A stretch of 64,000 nucleotides of DNA from Ostrinia nubilalis (GCF_963855985.1 NC_087110.1:6873001-6937000); one strand, 5' to 3'; positions 42,408 through 51,829 are shown, counted from the first letter of the stretch. A program made the numbers and translations. Notes: generated by a model not told the origin, from the sequence alone.

Positions 42408-43185
42408 TTAATATTCGTTATCTAAATCTACACTTTCATTAGGGATGTTAAACTTCACTGATCGGGACACCATCGGCGAGGTGCCTTTATTAACACTGAA
42501 CAAGCTTTGAGACCGCACTATGTCCGCCACTTCACTAACAACACTAGCACTGACGTCACTGACACTAGCACTGAGATGAGGTCTCGGGGCGGGCGCCGGC
42601 GCGCCCGTCTGCCCTGGCTGCTCTGGCTGTTGCGGCTGGGCCTGCCTGGCCCGGTTGATAAGTCTGCTTCTTATCTTTGTATACGCAAAGATACTTCCGA
42701 CGACTAAAATGACGACCACGAGACTGTATGACAGGGTGTAGTGGTGTACATCGTGAACTGTCAGTGGATCCGACTGACTTTGCTTTAGTGTGTTTATTTG
42801 CTCTTTTATTTGGTTATATTCCTGTTCATTATCCTTAATGGGTGGAAACTCATAATGAATAGACGTGTTAAGTAGTTTATTCAATACTGAGACTTGCGGA
42901 ACCTCCATCTTTTGATTTATGTTGATGGAGTTGATGTAATTGTTATGGGCATATAATGAAAATGAATCACTTTTTAGTGAGCAACCTTGACCGATATCTA
43001 TGATGCCATTGTTCTTGAGCGTTTTCATTATCATATTTGTTGACGGACAAAAAATACGAACATTACACTCGTTGCAACAAGAGAACAGCCAAGCGTTTTG
43101 CTGATGTAGCTTAGTCCATTGATCGCGACAGGTGGATAACGACGATAAACAGGGCGACCCACTTTCATTGTTGCTGTTTGATATA
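42408..43185 (-). pseudogene. Env-like glycoprotein, C-terminal fragment (insect retrovirus type)
   Basis: The 208-aa part from the ATG at 43034 contains an extracellular stretch, a membrane segment at about residues 100-122 (hydrophobic, followed by basic residues) and a proline/glutamine-rich cytoplasmic tail. The same frame stays open upstream to about 43185 and is cysteine-rich, so the ATG at 43034 is probably internal. A cysteine-rich ectodomain end, one membrane anchor and a cytoplasmic tail, placed just before the 3' LTR, fit the env gene of errantiviruses. The N-terminal half, with signal peptide and any fusion region, is missing, so it cannot work as an entry protein. The assignment is by layout, not database match. 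Confidence 0.6.
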
Positions 43186-43250
43186 TTAATTATACAAAAT
43201 GATTGCTTCTGTTTGATATATTAATTATACAAAATGATCTTACTTTGAGG
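43167..43250. repeat. Duplicated 42-bp segment near a possible splice donor
   Basis: 'tgtttgatatattaattata' plus 'caaaatgat' occurs at 43167 and again at 43209. On the - strand each copy ends 'atatatcaaacag', which resembles a splice acceptor, and 'tcaaagtaagat' just upstream resembles a donor. This could be the remains of the env splice junction. Confidence 0.5.
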
Positions 43251-43299
43251 ATGCTGCTGTGATTTCAAGTCTCCTGACTTGCGCTGCGATGCCTTGCTG

Positions 43300-43588
43300 C
43301 GTGCTGTCGCGGTGTAGGCGAGCCTCCTGGCCCACGCCTGAACGCTGATGCTGCGAGTACAAGCCTCCTGGCCGGTACTTTGATGCTGATGCTGTGAGTA
43401 CAAGCTTCCTGGCCGGTACTTTGATGCTGATGCTGTGAGTACAAGCCTCCTGGCCGGTACTTTGATGCTGATGCTGTGAGTACAAGCCTCCTGGCCGGTA
43501 CTTTGATGCTGATGCTGTGAGTACAAGCCTCCTGGCTGGTACCGTAATGCTGATGCTGTGAGTACAAGCCTCCTGGCTTGCGTTGATG
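43300..43588 (-). repeat. 41-bp tandem array near the leader of the env-bearing element
   Basis: Unit starts are spaced exactly 41 bp (43340, 43381, 43422, 43463, 43504, 43545), with partial units on both sides. A unit contains 'tgatgctgatgctgtgagta' and 'caagcctcctggccggtac'. Because 41 is not a multiple of 3, successive units are read in all three frames, and all three - strand frames stay open. That explains several overlapping reverse frames with QHQHQSTGQEACT-type text that are not real proteins. It lies about 150 bp inside the 5' LTR. Confidence 0.9.
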
Positions 43589-43736
43589 ATAGCACTTCAA
43601 AAACTTAGAGAGCACTAGTTCACTGGTTACACGTTCCGTGACGTGGTGTTAACGTGTCAGTTGACAACGCGAACTATACTGCACTGTTCCGGAAACGCGA
43701 GATCAAACCAGTCCGTAGGATCGAAGGACCATTTAA

Positions 43737-43991
43737 TGTGGGGCGTAACTCCTACATTAAAGAATGCTAGGGTAAGGATGCTATGCTATGAGGATGTGAG
43801 TGATGCTGAAGGGTCGGGAGAGAGGTGGAATGAAAACGACCAGTTTGAGTGACTGTTAAAAATACACTGATTTATTGCTATAAAGTATTCAATGCGTTCG
43901 TCGCTAATTTGGGTCAACCGCGCAAACGCTTACTTAGCAATAACTTATTAGCTATATGAAAAGTGAATACGTTTGTACGATAGCTCGTACA
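43737..43991 (-). repeat. 5' LTR of the env-bearing element
   Basis: 255 bp, apparently identical to 41925-42179. The joined flanks restore 'aggaactactggtccgattt', the normal text of the surrounding repeat. Confidence 0.9.
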
Positions 43992-44179
43992 ACTGGTCCG
44001 ATTTGAAAAATTATTTCTGTGTTAGAAAGCCCATTTATCTAGGAAGACTATACATAAACCATCACGCTACGAGTAATAGATGCAGAGCAACAATAAAAAA
44101 TGTTGCAAAAACGTGTTTTCACGCGTACGAAGTCGCGGGCACAGCTAGTGACATAATAAGACGTGATAGAACATATAAA

Positions 44180-44336
44180 CGTGGAACGTCCACCTGCAAG
44201 GTGGACAGACGACATCGTAAAGGTAGCAGGGAAGCGTTGGACGCAGGCCACTACCAATCGATCAACATGGAAAGCATTGGGGAAGGCCTATGTTCAGCAG
44301 TGGACGTCCTATGGCTGAAATGATGATGATGATGAT
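44180..44336 (+). mobile_element. 5'-truncated RTE insertion with 11-bp duplication
   Basis: From 'cgtggaacgtccacctgcaa' to 'cagcagtggacgtcctatgg' and (GAT)n. It is flanked by GAACATATAAA at 44169-44179 and 44337-44347, the signature of target-primed reverse transcription. Confidence 0.85.
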
Positions 44337-44349
44337 GAACATATAAAGC

Positions 44350-44730
44350 CAAAGGAGATCTGAAGTCTCGCTGACGTTCAACATCCCGAAAATTCCCTCC
44401 CGTGCCGGTCCCATAGCTCAGGCATTGATTGAGCTAAGCGCTTGACCTATAGATTTGTGAACTTTAATGTCAGAATAGAATAGAATAGAATTAATGTCAG
44501 ATTGAGATGAGTGGCTCTTAAAGTAATAAAAAAAAATGATAATAGGTAGGTACTACGTAATGAATAAAGTATGCGATATAAGCGAACATCAGGTATCTTC
44601 AACTTTCTGAGAGGGTTAGAGAGGGTCTAAATAATAATAAAATAAATAAATAAATATCCTTGGACATTTTACACTGCGCTTCTAGTCCTAAACTAAGCAA
44701 AGCTTGTACTATGGGTACTAGATAACGGAT
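44350..44730. other. Intergenic stretch, no feature recognised
   Basis: Includes a short (AATAG)n run near 44475 and AT-rich sequence. Confidence 0.5.
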
Positions 44731-44732
44731 AA

Positions 44733-45254
44733 TACACTCGACATCAAATAAATCGCACCTCCCGCGACAAGCATTTTCAAACGTATGCTTCCCCACTTCC
44801 CACCAATATTGGCACCATTTGAAAGCATAGTTCTAACCTTCATTTCATTAAAGGAAAGGTTTTTACCCCAAAAATGTGTCTTTAGAAGGATCCAGAGTCA
44901 CTTCTTCAAAAAATAGGTAGTTACGCTAGAGCCGACTTTTATGGCTATAAAACTGTTAAGTTGGGATTAATCGCTATCCATCTGTTAAAGAGGACACGTG
45001 AGATCATTATTTGGTTTTATAACCATAAAAATTGGTCTAATTGATCCCATAGGTGGGCCCAAAGTGAGGTATTTTTTCAAGTCACATTTATGGTATATGT
45101 TAATCATTTATTAAGAAATTAAATGTGTTTTTCTTTAAGGATATTTATTGGGCTTTCAAATAACACCAATATTGTTGGGGTACCATGATTGTGTCAGAAG
45201 AAAATCGTTAAAGTTCGCGTCGCGGAAGGTGCGGTTTATTTGATGTTGAGTATA
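44733..45254. mobile_element. MITE family, copy 2 with both inverted ends
   Basis: Ends 'cgacatcaaataaatcgcac' and the complement 'aacatcaaataaaccgcac' form a ~35-bp inverted repeat. The ends lie in TA-rich sequence, so a TA target is possible. The interior matches 32447-32912 in reverse. Confidence 0.75.
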
Positions 45255-45298
45255 TAATCAATCATACTGAAATACTTTTTTTTTGTAAATACATACAT

Positions 45299-45603
45299 TG
45301 TTCGCGCTGCTACATCAGCGCCACCACCGGCGACGCTAGCGCCCCCTATCATAATCAAGCATGCTCCATAGAAAGAAGTCTATGGAGCCGAGAGAATTTT
45401 TTGTCTATGCGACGACCGCCAACCGAAGCGTCGCTTCCATTTTTTTACCGCCAACAAGAAAGGCTTTATTTTTCTGTAATGTACCTTTAATATTGTTTAA
45501 ACCGAAGTAAACCCCAATGTTCACCGAAGAATGGCTTATTATTGAAAAGGCCCCTAATTTCAAGATCCTACGATACTACAAACTATAATCCTAAGCTCCA
45601 ACA
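45299..45603 (+). repeat. 5' LTR of BEL/Pao element B
   Basis: TGTTCGCGCTGC...CTCCAACA, 305 bp. One substitution relative to the right LTR is visible. Confidence 0.92.
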
Positions 45604-46132
45604 TGTTTTTGGCGACCGTGACAGGACGAACACGAAGAAAACTGCTGAAAAACGATGATTCCGATGAAGAACCGATGCTAAATCCAAATCCAGGCCTCCA
45701 TCCAAGATTCCAAGCACCTATAACCTATTGCACGATTGTAATGCGCATGGAGTGTCGTAAAGTGTTTCGTCCAAAGTTTTCATGTTAACTCGCTAAGTAT
45801 ATTATTTCAAATTCTCCAAGCAACAGGTGGGTTCTTTTCTTGTCGCTCTTCACTGTCTTCCTGTTTGTGCCTTCGCTATTAGCTTTGCACGCATTAAACA
45901 CCACACGCCGAACTGTTTCAGTCTAATCGGGCCTACAACGTGGGGGTGCCTATCGCGCGTGCTAACCTCTGAGCTGCCGATCTCCGCTTCTGCTGCGGGC
46001 GGCGTCAGGGCAGTTGTAAAGCTTCGGGGCAACGGGCTGAGGCTGCGACGCGCACGAGTTGCGCAAAGGACCGCTATACAAGTTTGACCTGCACATTCTA
46101 TTTGCTTATTTCATTGTTTGTGCGCCAATATT

Positions 46133-48007
46133 ATGTCTGAGAGTGATGACTATAACGAGAGTTCCGCCAAATTGGACCTCACTAAATTGTATAGGCAACG
46201 TAGTTCTATCAAGGGCCGTCTAACTTCAATTAAAAACTACTTGCAAACTATTAAATTGATCAACCCGAGCGACCTTAAAGGTGCAAAACTTAAGGAGCTC
46301 ACTATTCGGTTGGAAAAATGTCAAGAACTATTTTCATCCTTCGACAAATTGCAAACACAAATAGAAAACAATTCTGACAATTTAGATATTCAATTACAAG
46401 AGAGAGAATCAATAGAAAGTGACATGTACTCTGCCTTGTCTAGCTTCCAAGAAATAATTGAGTCTGCTACTCCAAATTCCAATTCAAAGATTTGTGATGC
46501 ATGTAGTGTTTCCAACGGCAGTCACTCACAAGAATTCAATAATATCAAGTTGCCAACTATAAAATTGCCTACATTTGATGGAAATTACCTAAAATGGCTA
46601 GAGTTTCATGACACTTTTGATTCATTAATTAATTCCAATGATTCTATTCCGGCAATAAACAAATTTCATTATCTCAGATCATCACTAGAGGGAAGTGCTC
46701 TTGTTGTTATAAAATCTATTGAATTTACATCCAAAAATTACCTTGTTGCTTGGGAATTGTTATGCGAGAGATACAACAACAAAAATATTTTGATTAATAA
46801 TCACCTAAAGTCATTGTTTTCAATTGAGCTAATTAACAAAGAGTCTTATAAGGCATTACGCTATTTAATTGATAATGTCACTAAAAACTTAAGATCTCTA
46901 AATACTTTAGGTCTGCCCACCGATAGTTGGGATGCCTTGATAATATATTTAGTATCTTCTAAATTAGATACTTCTACCAATTGTAAGTGGGAAGAGCATA
47001 AGAGTACCTTACCAAGCTTGCCCACACTAGATAATTTCTTTCAATTTTTGCGAAATAGGGCTGCTATTTTAGAAACTACCTCTATAAATAAGGTAGAGAA
47101 GCCCGTCTATCAATCTAAAAGTTTTCAAAAGTCTAACAATAATACAACCAAGTCTTTTTCAGTGTCATTGGAAGACAATAGTGATGCAATTGCCACATCC
47201 TATACCCCTACATGTGCCATTTGTAGTCAATCTCATCCAACTTACCAATGTCCAACTTTCAAAAAGTTGTCTGTTGAAGACAGACTCAATGAAGTTACTC
47301 GACTAAAGTTATGTAATACTTGCCTTCGTAAGGGCCATATTTCTTCTCAATGTAGATTGAAGGGATCATGTCGTATGTGCAAGTCAAGGCACAATACTTT
47401 GTTACATTTTGACAAACCCAATATTAAGGAAGCCGATAACATTACTGTTCCTTCCTTGCCTATATCTCTCTCAGCTGTTTCAGTTGGCCAAGTCCTCCTA
47501 TGTACTGCTATGGTTGAGATCGAATCCAATAACAAATTGTACCAAGCGCGTGCTCTGCTAGACACGGGCAGCCAATCGTCTTTTGTGACTGATGCATTCA
47601 TACAAAAATTAAGTTTGCTTACCGAGGACATCAACTCGATGAGTGTGTCTGGGATCAACAATGTCGCGTTTTCTATAACAGAACGTTGTAAGTTAACTCT
47701 AAAATCCAAGGTTAGTTCATTCAAGAAGCAGGTGCAGTGCTTAGTTGTGCCTGAGATAACTGGACTATTACCATCTATGAATGTCAATATTGAGCATCTT
47801 AACTTGCCTACCGATCTTGAGCTTGCAGATCCTCTATTTTACTGTTCCTCCACTGTCGATATACTTTTGGGGGCAGACGTTTTCTGGGATATTGTAGGTT
47901 CAAAGCGAATTAAGTTAGGATCCAACAAACCTATATTGCAACAATCCCACTTAGGGTGGCTAATTTCTGGGCCTATAAGTAATACCCAGCCTAATAAAGT
48001 AAACTAA
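46133..48007 (+). CDS. BEL/Pao gag-protease of element B
   Basis: The frame is open from the ATG at 46133 (MSESDDYNESSAKLDLTKLY) for 624 codons. It has an N-terminal coiled coil, the DUF1759-type gag core (FDGNYLKWLEFHDTF), three zinc knuckles near residues 361-425 (CAICSQSHPTYQC, CNTCLRKGHISSQC, CRMCKSRH) and an aspartic protease near 476 (ALLDTGSQSSFV). It ends after GWLISGPISNTQPNKVN inside the first unit of the tandem array; in element A the polyprotein continues here into RT. An in-frame TTG at 46118 also opens the frame, but the ATG at 46133 matches the expected gag start. Confidence 0.9.
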   Translation: MSESDDYNESSAKLDLTKLYRQRSSIKGRLTSIKNYLQTIKLINPSDLKGAKLKELTIRLEKCQELFSSFDKLQTQIENNSDNLDIQLQERESIESDMYSALSSFQEIIESATPNSNSKICDACSVSNGSHSQEFNNIKLPTIKLPTFDGNYLKWLEFHDTFDSLINSNDSIPAINKFHYLRSSLEGSALVVIKSIEFTSKNYLVAWELLCERYNNKNILINNHLKSLFSIELINKESYKALRYLIDNVTKNLRSLNTLGLPTDSWDALIIYLVSSKLDTSTNCKWEEHKSTLPSLPTLDNFFQFLRNRAAILETTSINKVEKPVYQSKSFQKSNNNTTKSFSVSLEDNSDAIATSYTPTCAICSQSHPTYQCPTFKKLSVEDRLNEVTRLKLCNTCLRKGHISSQCRLKGSCRMCKSRHNTLLHFDKPNIKEADNITVPSLPISLSAVSVGQVLLCTAMVEIESNNKLYQARALLDTGSQSSFVTDAFIQKLSLLTEDINSMSVSGINNVAFSITERCKLTLKSKVSSFKKQVQCLVVPEITGLLPSMNVNIEHLNLPTDLELADPLFYCSSTVDILLGADVFWDIVGSKRIKLGSNKPILQQSHLGWLISGPISNTQPNKVN

Positions 48008-48215
48008 TTTCTGGGCCTATAAGTAATACCCAGCCTAATAAAGTAAACTAATTTCTGGGCCTATATGTGGTATCCAGCCTAATAAAGATTAATTTCTGGG
48101 CCTATATGTAAACCCAGCCTATAAATGTAAACTATTTTCTGGGCCTATTTAATACCCAGCCTAATTTATACTAATTTCTGGGCCTATAAGTCATACCCAG
48201 CCTATTCTATAATCA
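47960..48215 (+). repeat. Hairpin-forming tandem array in BEL/Pao element B
   Basis: Six units of 39-44 bp begin 'taatttctgggcc' at about 47961, 48005, 48049, 48090, 48133 and 48172. Each holds CTGGG...CCCAG with about 13 bases between, so each can form a small stem-loop. The first unit encodes LISGPISNTQPNK, the linker after the protease; the others are copies with stops. Confidence 0.88.
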
Positions 48216-48445
48216 AATTCTAATGTTCATTGTTATTTCAGTAAGGAAATACATGATTCACTAAAGTTATTTTGGGAAATTGATGAATTTCATCCCCATA
48301 TGTTAAAGTTAAAAGTTACCTAATTTTAAACAAAATACAAGACTTAGGGCTAAGTTAGTCTCCTAAACTAGATTAATTGCATTTCAATTGATATCGATTA
48401 AAATTTGCTAATTACTAAACTATTTTAAGATTTTCTATTTTATGC
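48216..48445 (+). pseudogene. Remnant of the RT N-terminal linker, then a deletion scar
   Basis: A different frame from gag reads CYFSKEIHDSLKLFWEIDEF and HPHMLKLKVT, then a stop. This equals the segment before the RT in element A (LAKFWELEELP). From about 48330 the sequence is AT-rich and non-coding until RNase H begins near 48446. The whole RT palm with its YVDD is missing. Confidence 0.75.
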
Positions 48446-49924
48446 ATGACATGTAAAATCTTTGACCCACTGGGACTATTATCTGCATGCACTATTAAAG
48501 CCAAAATTATGCTACAAAAGCTTTGGAGCCTAAAATTGGACTGGGATGATCCAGTGCCGCCTAACTTATCCAAAGATTGGTCTATAATTGCCAACAATCT
48601 AAATAAACTATCTTCATTATACATACCTCGCCATGTTGTTTGTAATGAACCCATATCAATTGAATTGCACTGTTTTGTGGACGCATCACAGGATGCCTAT
48701 GGCACCTGTATCTATCTGCGCTCAATTGACAAAGATAACAATGTTTCAGTCAAGTTATTATGCGCCAAGGCTCGAGTCGCGCCTATCAAACCTACAACTA
48801 TTCCGCGACTGGAGCTCTGTGGTGGCCTCTTGGGAGCTCGCCTATGTTCTAAATTGATAAAATCTCTAAAATTGGATTTTAAACAAGTAGTATTTTGGAC
48901 TGACTCTTCAATTTTATTAAGTTGGATCAAAACACCTCAAAAATTACTAAAAGCCTTTGTTTCTAACAGAATTCAAGAAATTAACGAGCTCACAAGCGGT
49001 CACACTTGGCGACACGTTCCTACGGATCTCAATCCGGCTGATTAGGCCTCTCGAGGAGTCGAACCCCAAGACCTAGAACCCACTAGTATATGGTGGTCAG
49101 GGCCTCCTTACCTAGCACACGATTATGTAGAGTGGCCACAGCAACTTATTAATTTTTCTGTTGAAGTTCCTGAATTAAAAGTTAATTTAAATATTGAAAA
49201 ACCTACATTTATTGATTTTGACAAATATTCGTCCTATAGTAAATTAAAAAGAATATTTGCCTATGTATTGCGATTTGCCAACAATGTTAATAAAAACAAA
49301 GCTAAGATTACGGGCTCACTACAAGTTGAAGAGTTGAATAAATCTCAAACATTGTTAATTAAATTCTGTCAATTTGAATCTTTTCATACAGAAATTAATG
49401 CTATTTCAAAGAGCCAACCATTGCATCATAAGTCTAAACTTTTACCTCTAAATCCATTCCTCGACGCAGATGGCGTCCTACGAGTAGGAGGAAGGCTAAA
49501 ATTATCTAATCACGAGTTCGATAAAAAACATCCTATAATTTTAGATAAACATCGATTAACTAGATTGATTTTAATTGATGAACATTTACGTCTTTTCCAC
49601 GCAGGGCCTCAGCTCCTGCTAGCTTCCATCAGGGACACCTTCTGGCCCCTGGGTGGCAGGGCGCTTGCTCGCAGCGTCACGAAGGCCTGCGTCACTTGCA
49701 TCCGTTGGCGCGGCAAGACTATGCAGCCCCTTATGGGCCACTTGCCGGTCAACCGCACTAATGTGTCATTCCCATTTTATTATTGTGGCGCCGATTTTGC
49801 CGGGCCATTTCAAATACGATATCCAGTCGTAAAGGACGTGGCAATCGCATCACCAAATGTTACCTATGTATATTTGTATGTCTTACAACCAAGGCTGTCC
49901 ACCTTGAGGTGGTCAGTGACCTAA
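48446..49924 (+). pseudogene. BEL/Pao RNase H and integrase N-terminus of element B
   Basis: One frame reads KIFDPLGLLSACTIKAKIML (end of RT thumb), an RNase H-like region (HCFVDASQDAYGTCIYLRS, PRLELCGGLLGARL, FWTDSSILLSWI) and TWRHVPTDLNPAD. It is stopped by TAG at 49043-49045 and continues in the same frame as ASRGVEPQD, WWSGPPYL and the integrase zinc region (HLRLFHAGPQLLLASIRDTF; CVTCIRWRGKTM) to about 49830. There the frame shifts. Confidence 0.88.
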
Positions 49925-50786
49925 GTACTGAAGCTTTTATTTTATGTCTTCGACGTTTGTATCTCGCCGCGGCAAACCCCATACGATCCATTGCGACAAC
50001 GGCACTAACTTCGTTGGGGCAAACAATGAACTAAGTAGAATGTTGCGGTCAAGTCGTCAGCCCCTATGCAATTTCACTAGTAGCGAAGGCATAACCATGA
50101 AGTTTATACCGGCATACTCCCCCAATTTCGGCGGTTTATGGGAGGCCGGCGTTAAATCGTCAAAATTTCATTTAAAACGGGTCGCGGGCAATAGTTCGTT
50201 AACATTTGAAGAACTTACTACGCTCTTCGCGCAAATAGAGTCAATCCTCAATTCCCGCCCCCTGTCACCTCTATCTTCCGATCCTCTTGACCTGACTCCT
50301 ATCACTCCTGGCCACTTCCTCATCGGTCGTCCACTCATGTCGGTGCCATCTCATCCGCCTGAAGAACTGAAGTCTACCAATCGCTACCACATCATAGAGA
50401 GACTCCGGCAGCAATTTTGGGACAGATGGAGGACGGAGTACCTATCAGAGCTCCAGGTCCGAACGAAGTGGAGGACAATGCAGCATCAAGCCAAGGAAGG
50501 CGACCTGGTCCTACTCAAAGAAGACCACGCCCCACCTATGAAATGGCGCCTAGGACGGATTGTCAAACTCTACCCCGGACCCGACAATATCACCAGAGTT
50601 GTGGATGTCAACACGGCCAAAGGAATTGTCCGCCGTGCTCTCAACAAGCTCGTCGCACTGCCGCCTTCGAATGAAGTTGAAACCCAGTCACCTGCTTTCA
50701 ACGGGCCCCAGTATGTTCGCGCTGCTACATCAGCGCCACCACCGGCGACGCTAGCGCCCCCTATCATAATCAAGCATGCTCCATAG
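49783..50786 (+). pseudogene. BEL/Pao integrase catalytic core of element B, two frameshifts
   Basis: The reading moves through three frames: GADFAGPFQI in the first, RKGRGNRITKCYLC and VHLEVVSDLSTEAF in the second (from about 49833), then SRRGKPHTIHCDNGTNFVGA, FGGLWEAGVK and the C-terminus in the third (from about 49950 to 50786). The last stop lies inside the 3' LTR. The DDE residues are present, but the two shifts break the protein. Confidence 0.88.
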
Positions 50787-51018
50787 AAAGAAGTCTATGG
50801 AGCCGAGAGAATTTTTTGTCTATGCGACGACCGCCAACCGAAGCGTCGCTTCCATTTTTTTACCGCCAACAAGAAAGGCTTTATTTTTCTGTAATGTACC
50901 TATAATATTGTTTAAACCGAAGTAAACCCCAATGTTCACCGAAGAATGGCTTATTATTGAAAAGGCCCCTAATTTCAAGATCCTACGATACTACAAACTA
51001 TAATCCTAAGCTCCAACA
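50714..51018 (+). repeat. 3' LTR of BEL/Pao element B
   Basis: 305 bp, one difference from the left LTR. The polypurine region before it is weak ('acgggccccagta'). Confidence 0.92.
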
Positions 51019-51160
51019 TACATATTATACATAGAAAACACCCAGTCCAATACAAACAAATGTGTTCCATGCACACAAATGTTTGTACTGTGCGGGAATC
51101 GAACCCGCAACCTCTGGAATAGTAGTCTGTTTCGAACCACTACACCAAACGGCCGAATCT
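51019..51160 (-). mobile_element. tRNA-derived SINE, tail split by BEL element B
   Basis: On the - strand 'ggccgtttggtgtagtggtt' is an A-box region and 'gggttcgattcccgcacag' a B box (GGTTCGATTCC), about 70 bp together. They are followed by non-tRNA sequence 'gtacaaacatttgtgtgcat' and 'ctgggtgttttctatg'. The tail continues on the other side of the BEL element at 45270-45298. The downstream part rules out a simple tRNA gene. Confidence 0.75.
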
Positions 51161-51337
51161 GATTCTGAGACTAAATGATCTGAGGACAATGATGATGATG
51201 ATTTATTATCCCCAATTACATGTTCACATGTAAGAAGTTGTATCCATGACTTTACCCACCAAGTTAAACTGTATCTTATTCATGTATCATATTTTTGTGA
51301 AAAAGAGACAAATATAACAGAATATCGTTTGTTCGTT

Positions 51338-51829
51338 TCAGCCAAATGACGTCCACTGCTGGACAAAGGCCTCCCCCAAGGATTTCCATAACGACCAGCC
51401 CTGCGCTGCCCGCATGCAGATTCTACGCGCGACCCTCACCAGATCGTCGGTCCCCCTAGTGGGAGGCCTGCCCACGCTACGTCTTTCGGCTCGTGGTCGC
51501 CACTCAAGAACTTTCCTGCCCCAGCGGCCATCAGCTCTACGAGGTATGTGCCCCACCCACTGCCACTTGGTTTTAGCGATTCTGCGGGCTATGTCAGTCA
51601 CTCTGGTTCTCCTACGGATCTCCTCATTTCTGATTCGATCACGCAGGGAAACTCCGAGCATAGCACGCTCCATCGCCCTTTGGGTGACCTTGAGCCTTCT
51701 TATGAGGTCCATAGTAAGCGACCACGTCTGAGGTCCATATACCATCACTGGCAACACACACTGGTCAAAGACTTTTGTCTTGAGATATTTTTGTATAATT
51801 TTTCTATTTGTCTGAGATTTTGTTGACAC
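51338..51829 (-). pseudogene. RTE ORF2 C-terminal region and 3' end
   Basis: A 163-aa frame on the - strand contains QCVLPVMVYGPQTWSLT, RAMERAMLGVSLRDRIRNEE, WVGHIPRRADGRWGRKVLEW, RPPTRGTDDLVRVA and WKSLGEAFVQQWTSFG before the stop. This is the domain after the RT in RTE-clade LINEs. It is 5'-truncated: the endonuclease and RT are absent. It is the longest and best preserved RTE tail in the window. Confidence 0.85.

Larger units (their letters stand above)
41925..43991 (-). mobile_element. Env-bearing LTR element lacking gag and pol, - strand
   Basis: A 2067-bp element with two 255-bp LTRs that look identical, flanked by the duplication ACTGG (41920-41924 and 43992-43996). In element orientation the right LTR is 5'. 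The primer-binding site TGGTCCTTCGATCC (complement of about 43718-43731) follows it. A polypurine tract ggtgggaaaga (complement of 42180-42190) precedes the 3' LTR. Between them are a 41-bp tandem array and an env-like C-terminal fragment. No gag, protease, RT or integrase motif is present. An insect endogenous retrovirus (errantivirus) origin is inferred from the env-like protein; copies of this kind must use proteins supplied by other elements. Confidence 0.82.
41847..44150 (+). repeat. Helitron-like non-autonomous repeat hosting the env-bearing LTR element
   Basis: It starts 'ctatactaatattataaagc', then (TTTG)n, 'aacgcgctaatctcaggaac' and 'tactgg', is interrupted by the LTR element at 41925-43991, and resumes 'actggtccgatttgaaaaat' to 'gtacgaagtcgcgggcacag'. 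The same order, reversed, is present at 61974-63513. Confidence 0.75.
45299..51018 (+). mobile_element. BEL/Pao LTR retrotransposon B, RT-deleted, + strand
   Basis: A 5720-bp element with 305-bp LTRs (45299-45603 and 50714-51018), one visible difference (cctttaat against cctataat), and the 5-bp duplication TACAT (45294-45298 and 51019-51023). The primer-binding site TGGCGACCGTGACAGGAC is at 45610-45627. Gag and protease are open, but the reverse-transcriptase core is absent. RNase H and integrase carry a nonsense codon and two frameshifts. It inserted into the tail of a tRNA-derived SINE. It must have been copied by enzymes from a related element. Confidence 0.93.

Noticed and set aside
43221..43615. 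Three overlapping reverse frames with repeated QHQHQSTGQEACT-like text, apparently repeat proteins
   Set aside because: They are the 41-bp tandem array read in three frames; the period is not a multiple of 3 and the position is near an LTR leader, so no protein is implied.
51085..51157. A tRNA gene on the - strand (A-box and B-box like sequences)
   Set aside because: The tRNA-like part continues into a typical SINE body and tail, and the anticodon arm does not fold convincingly.
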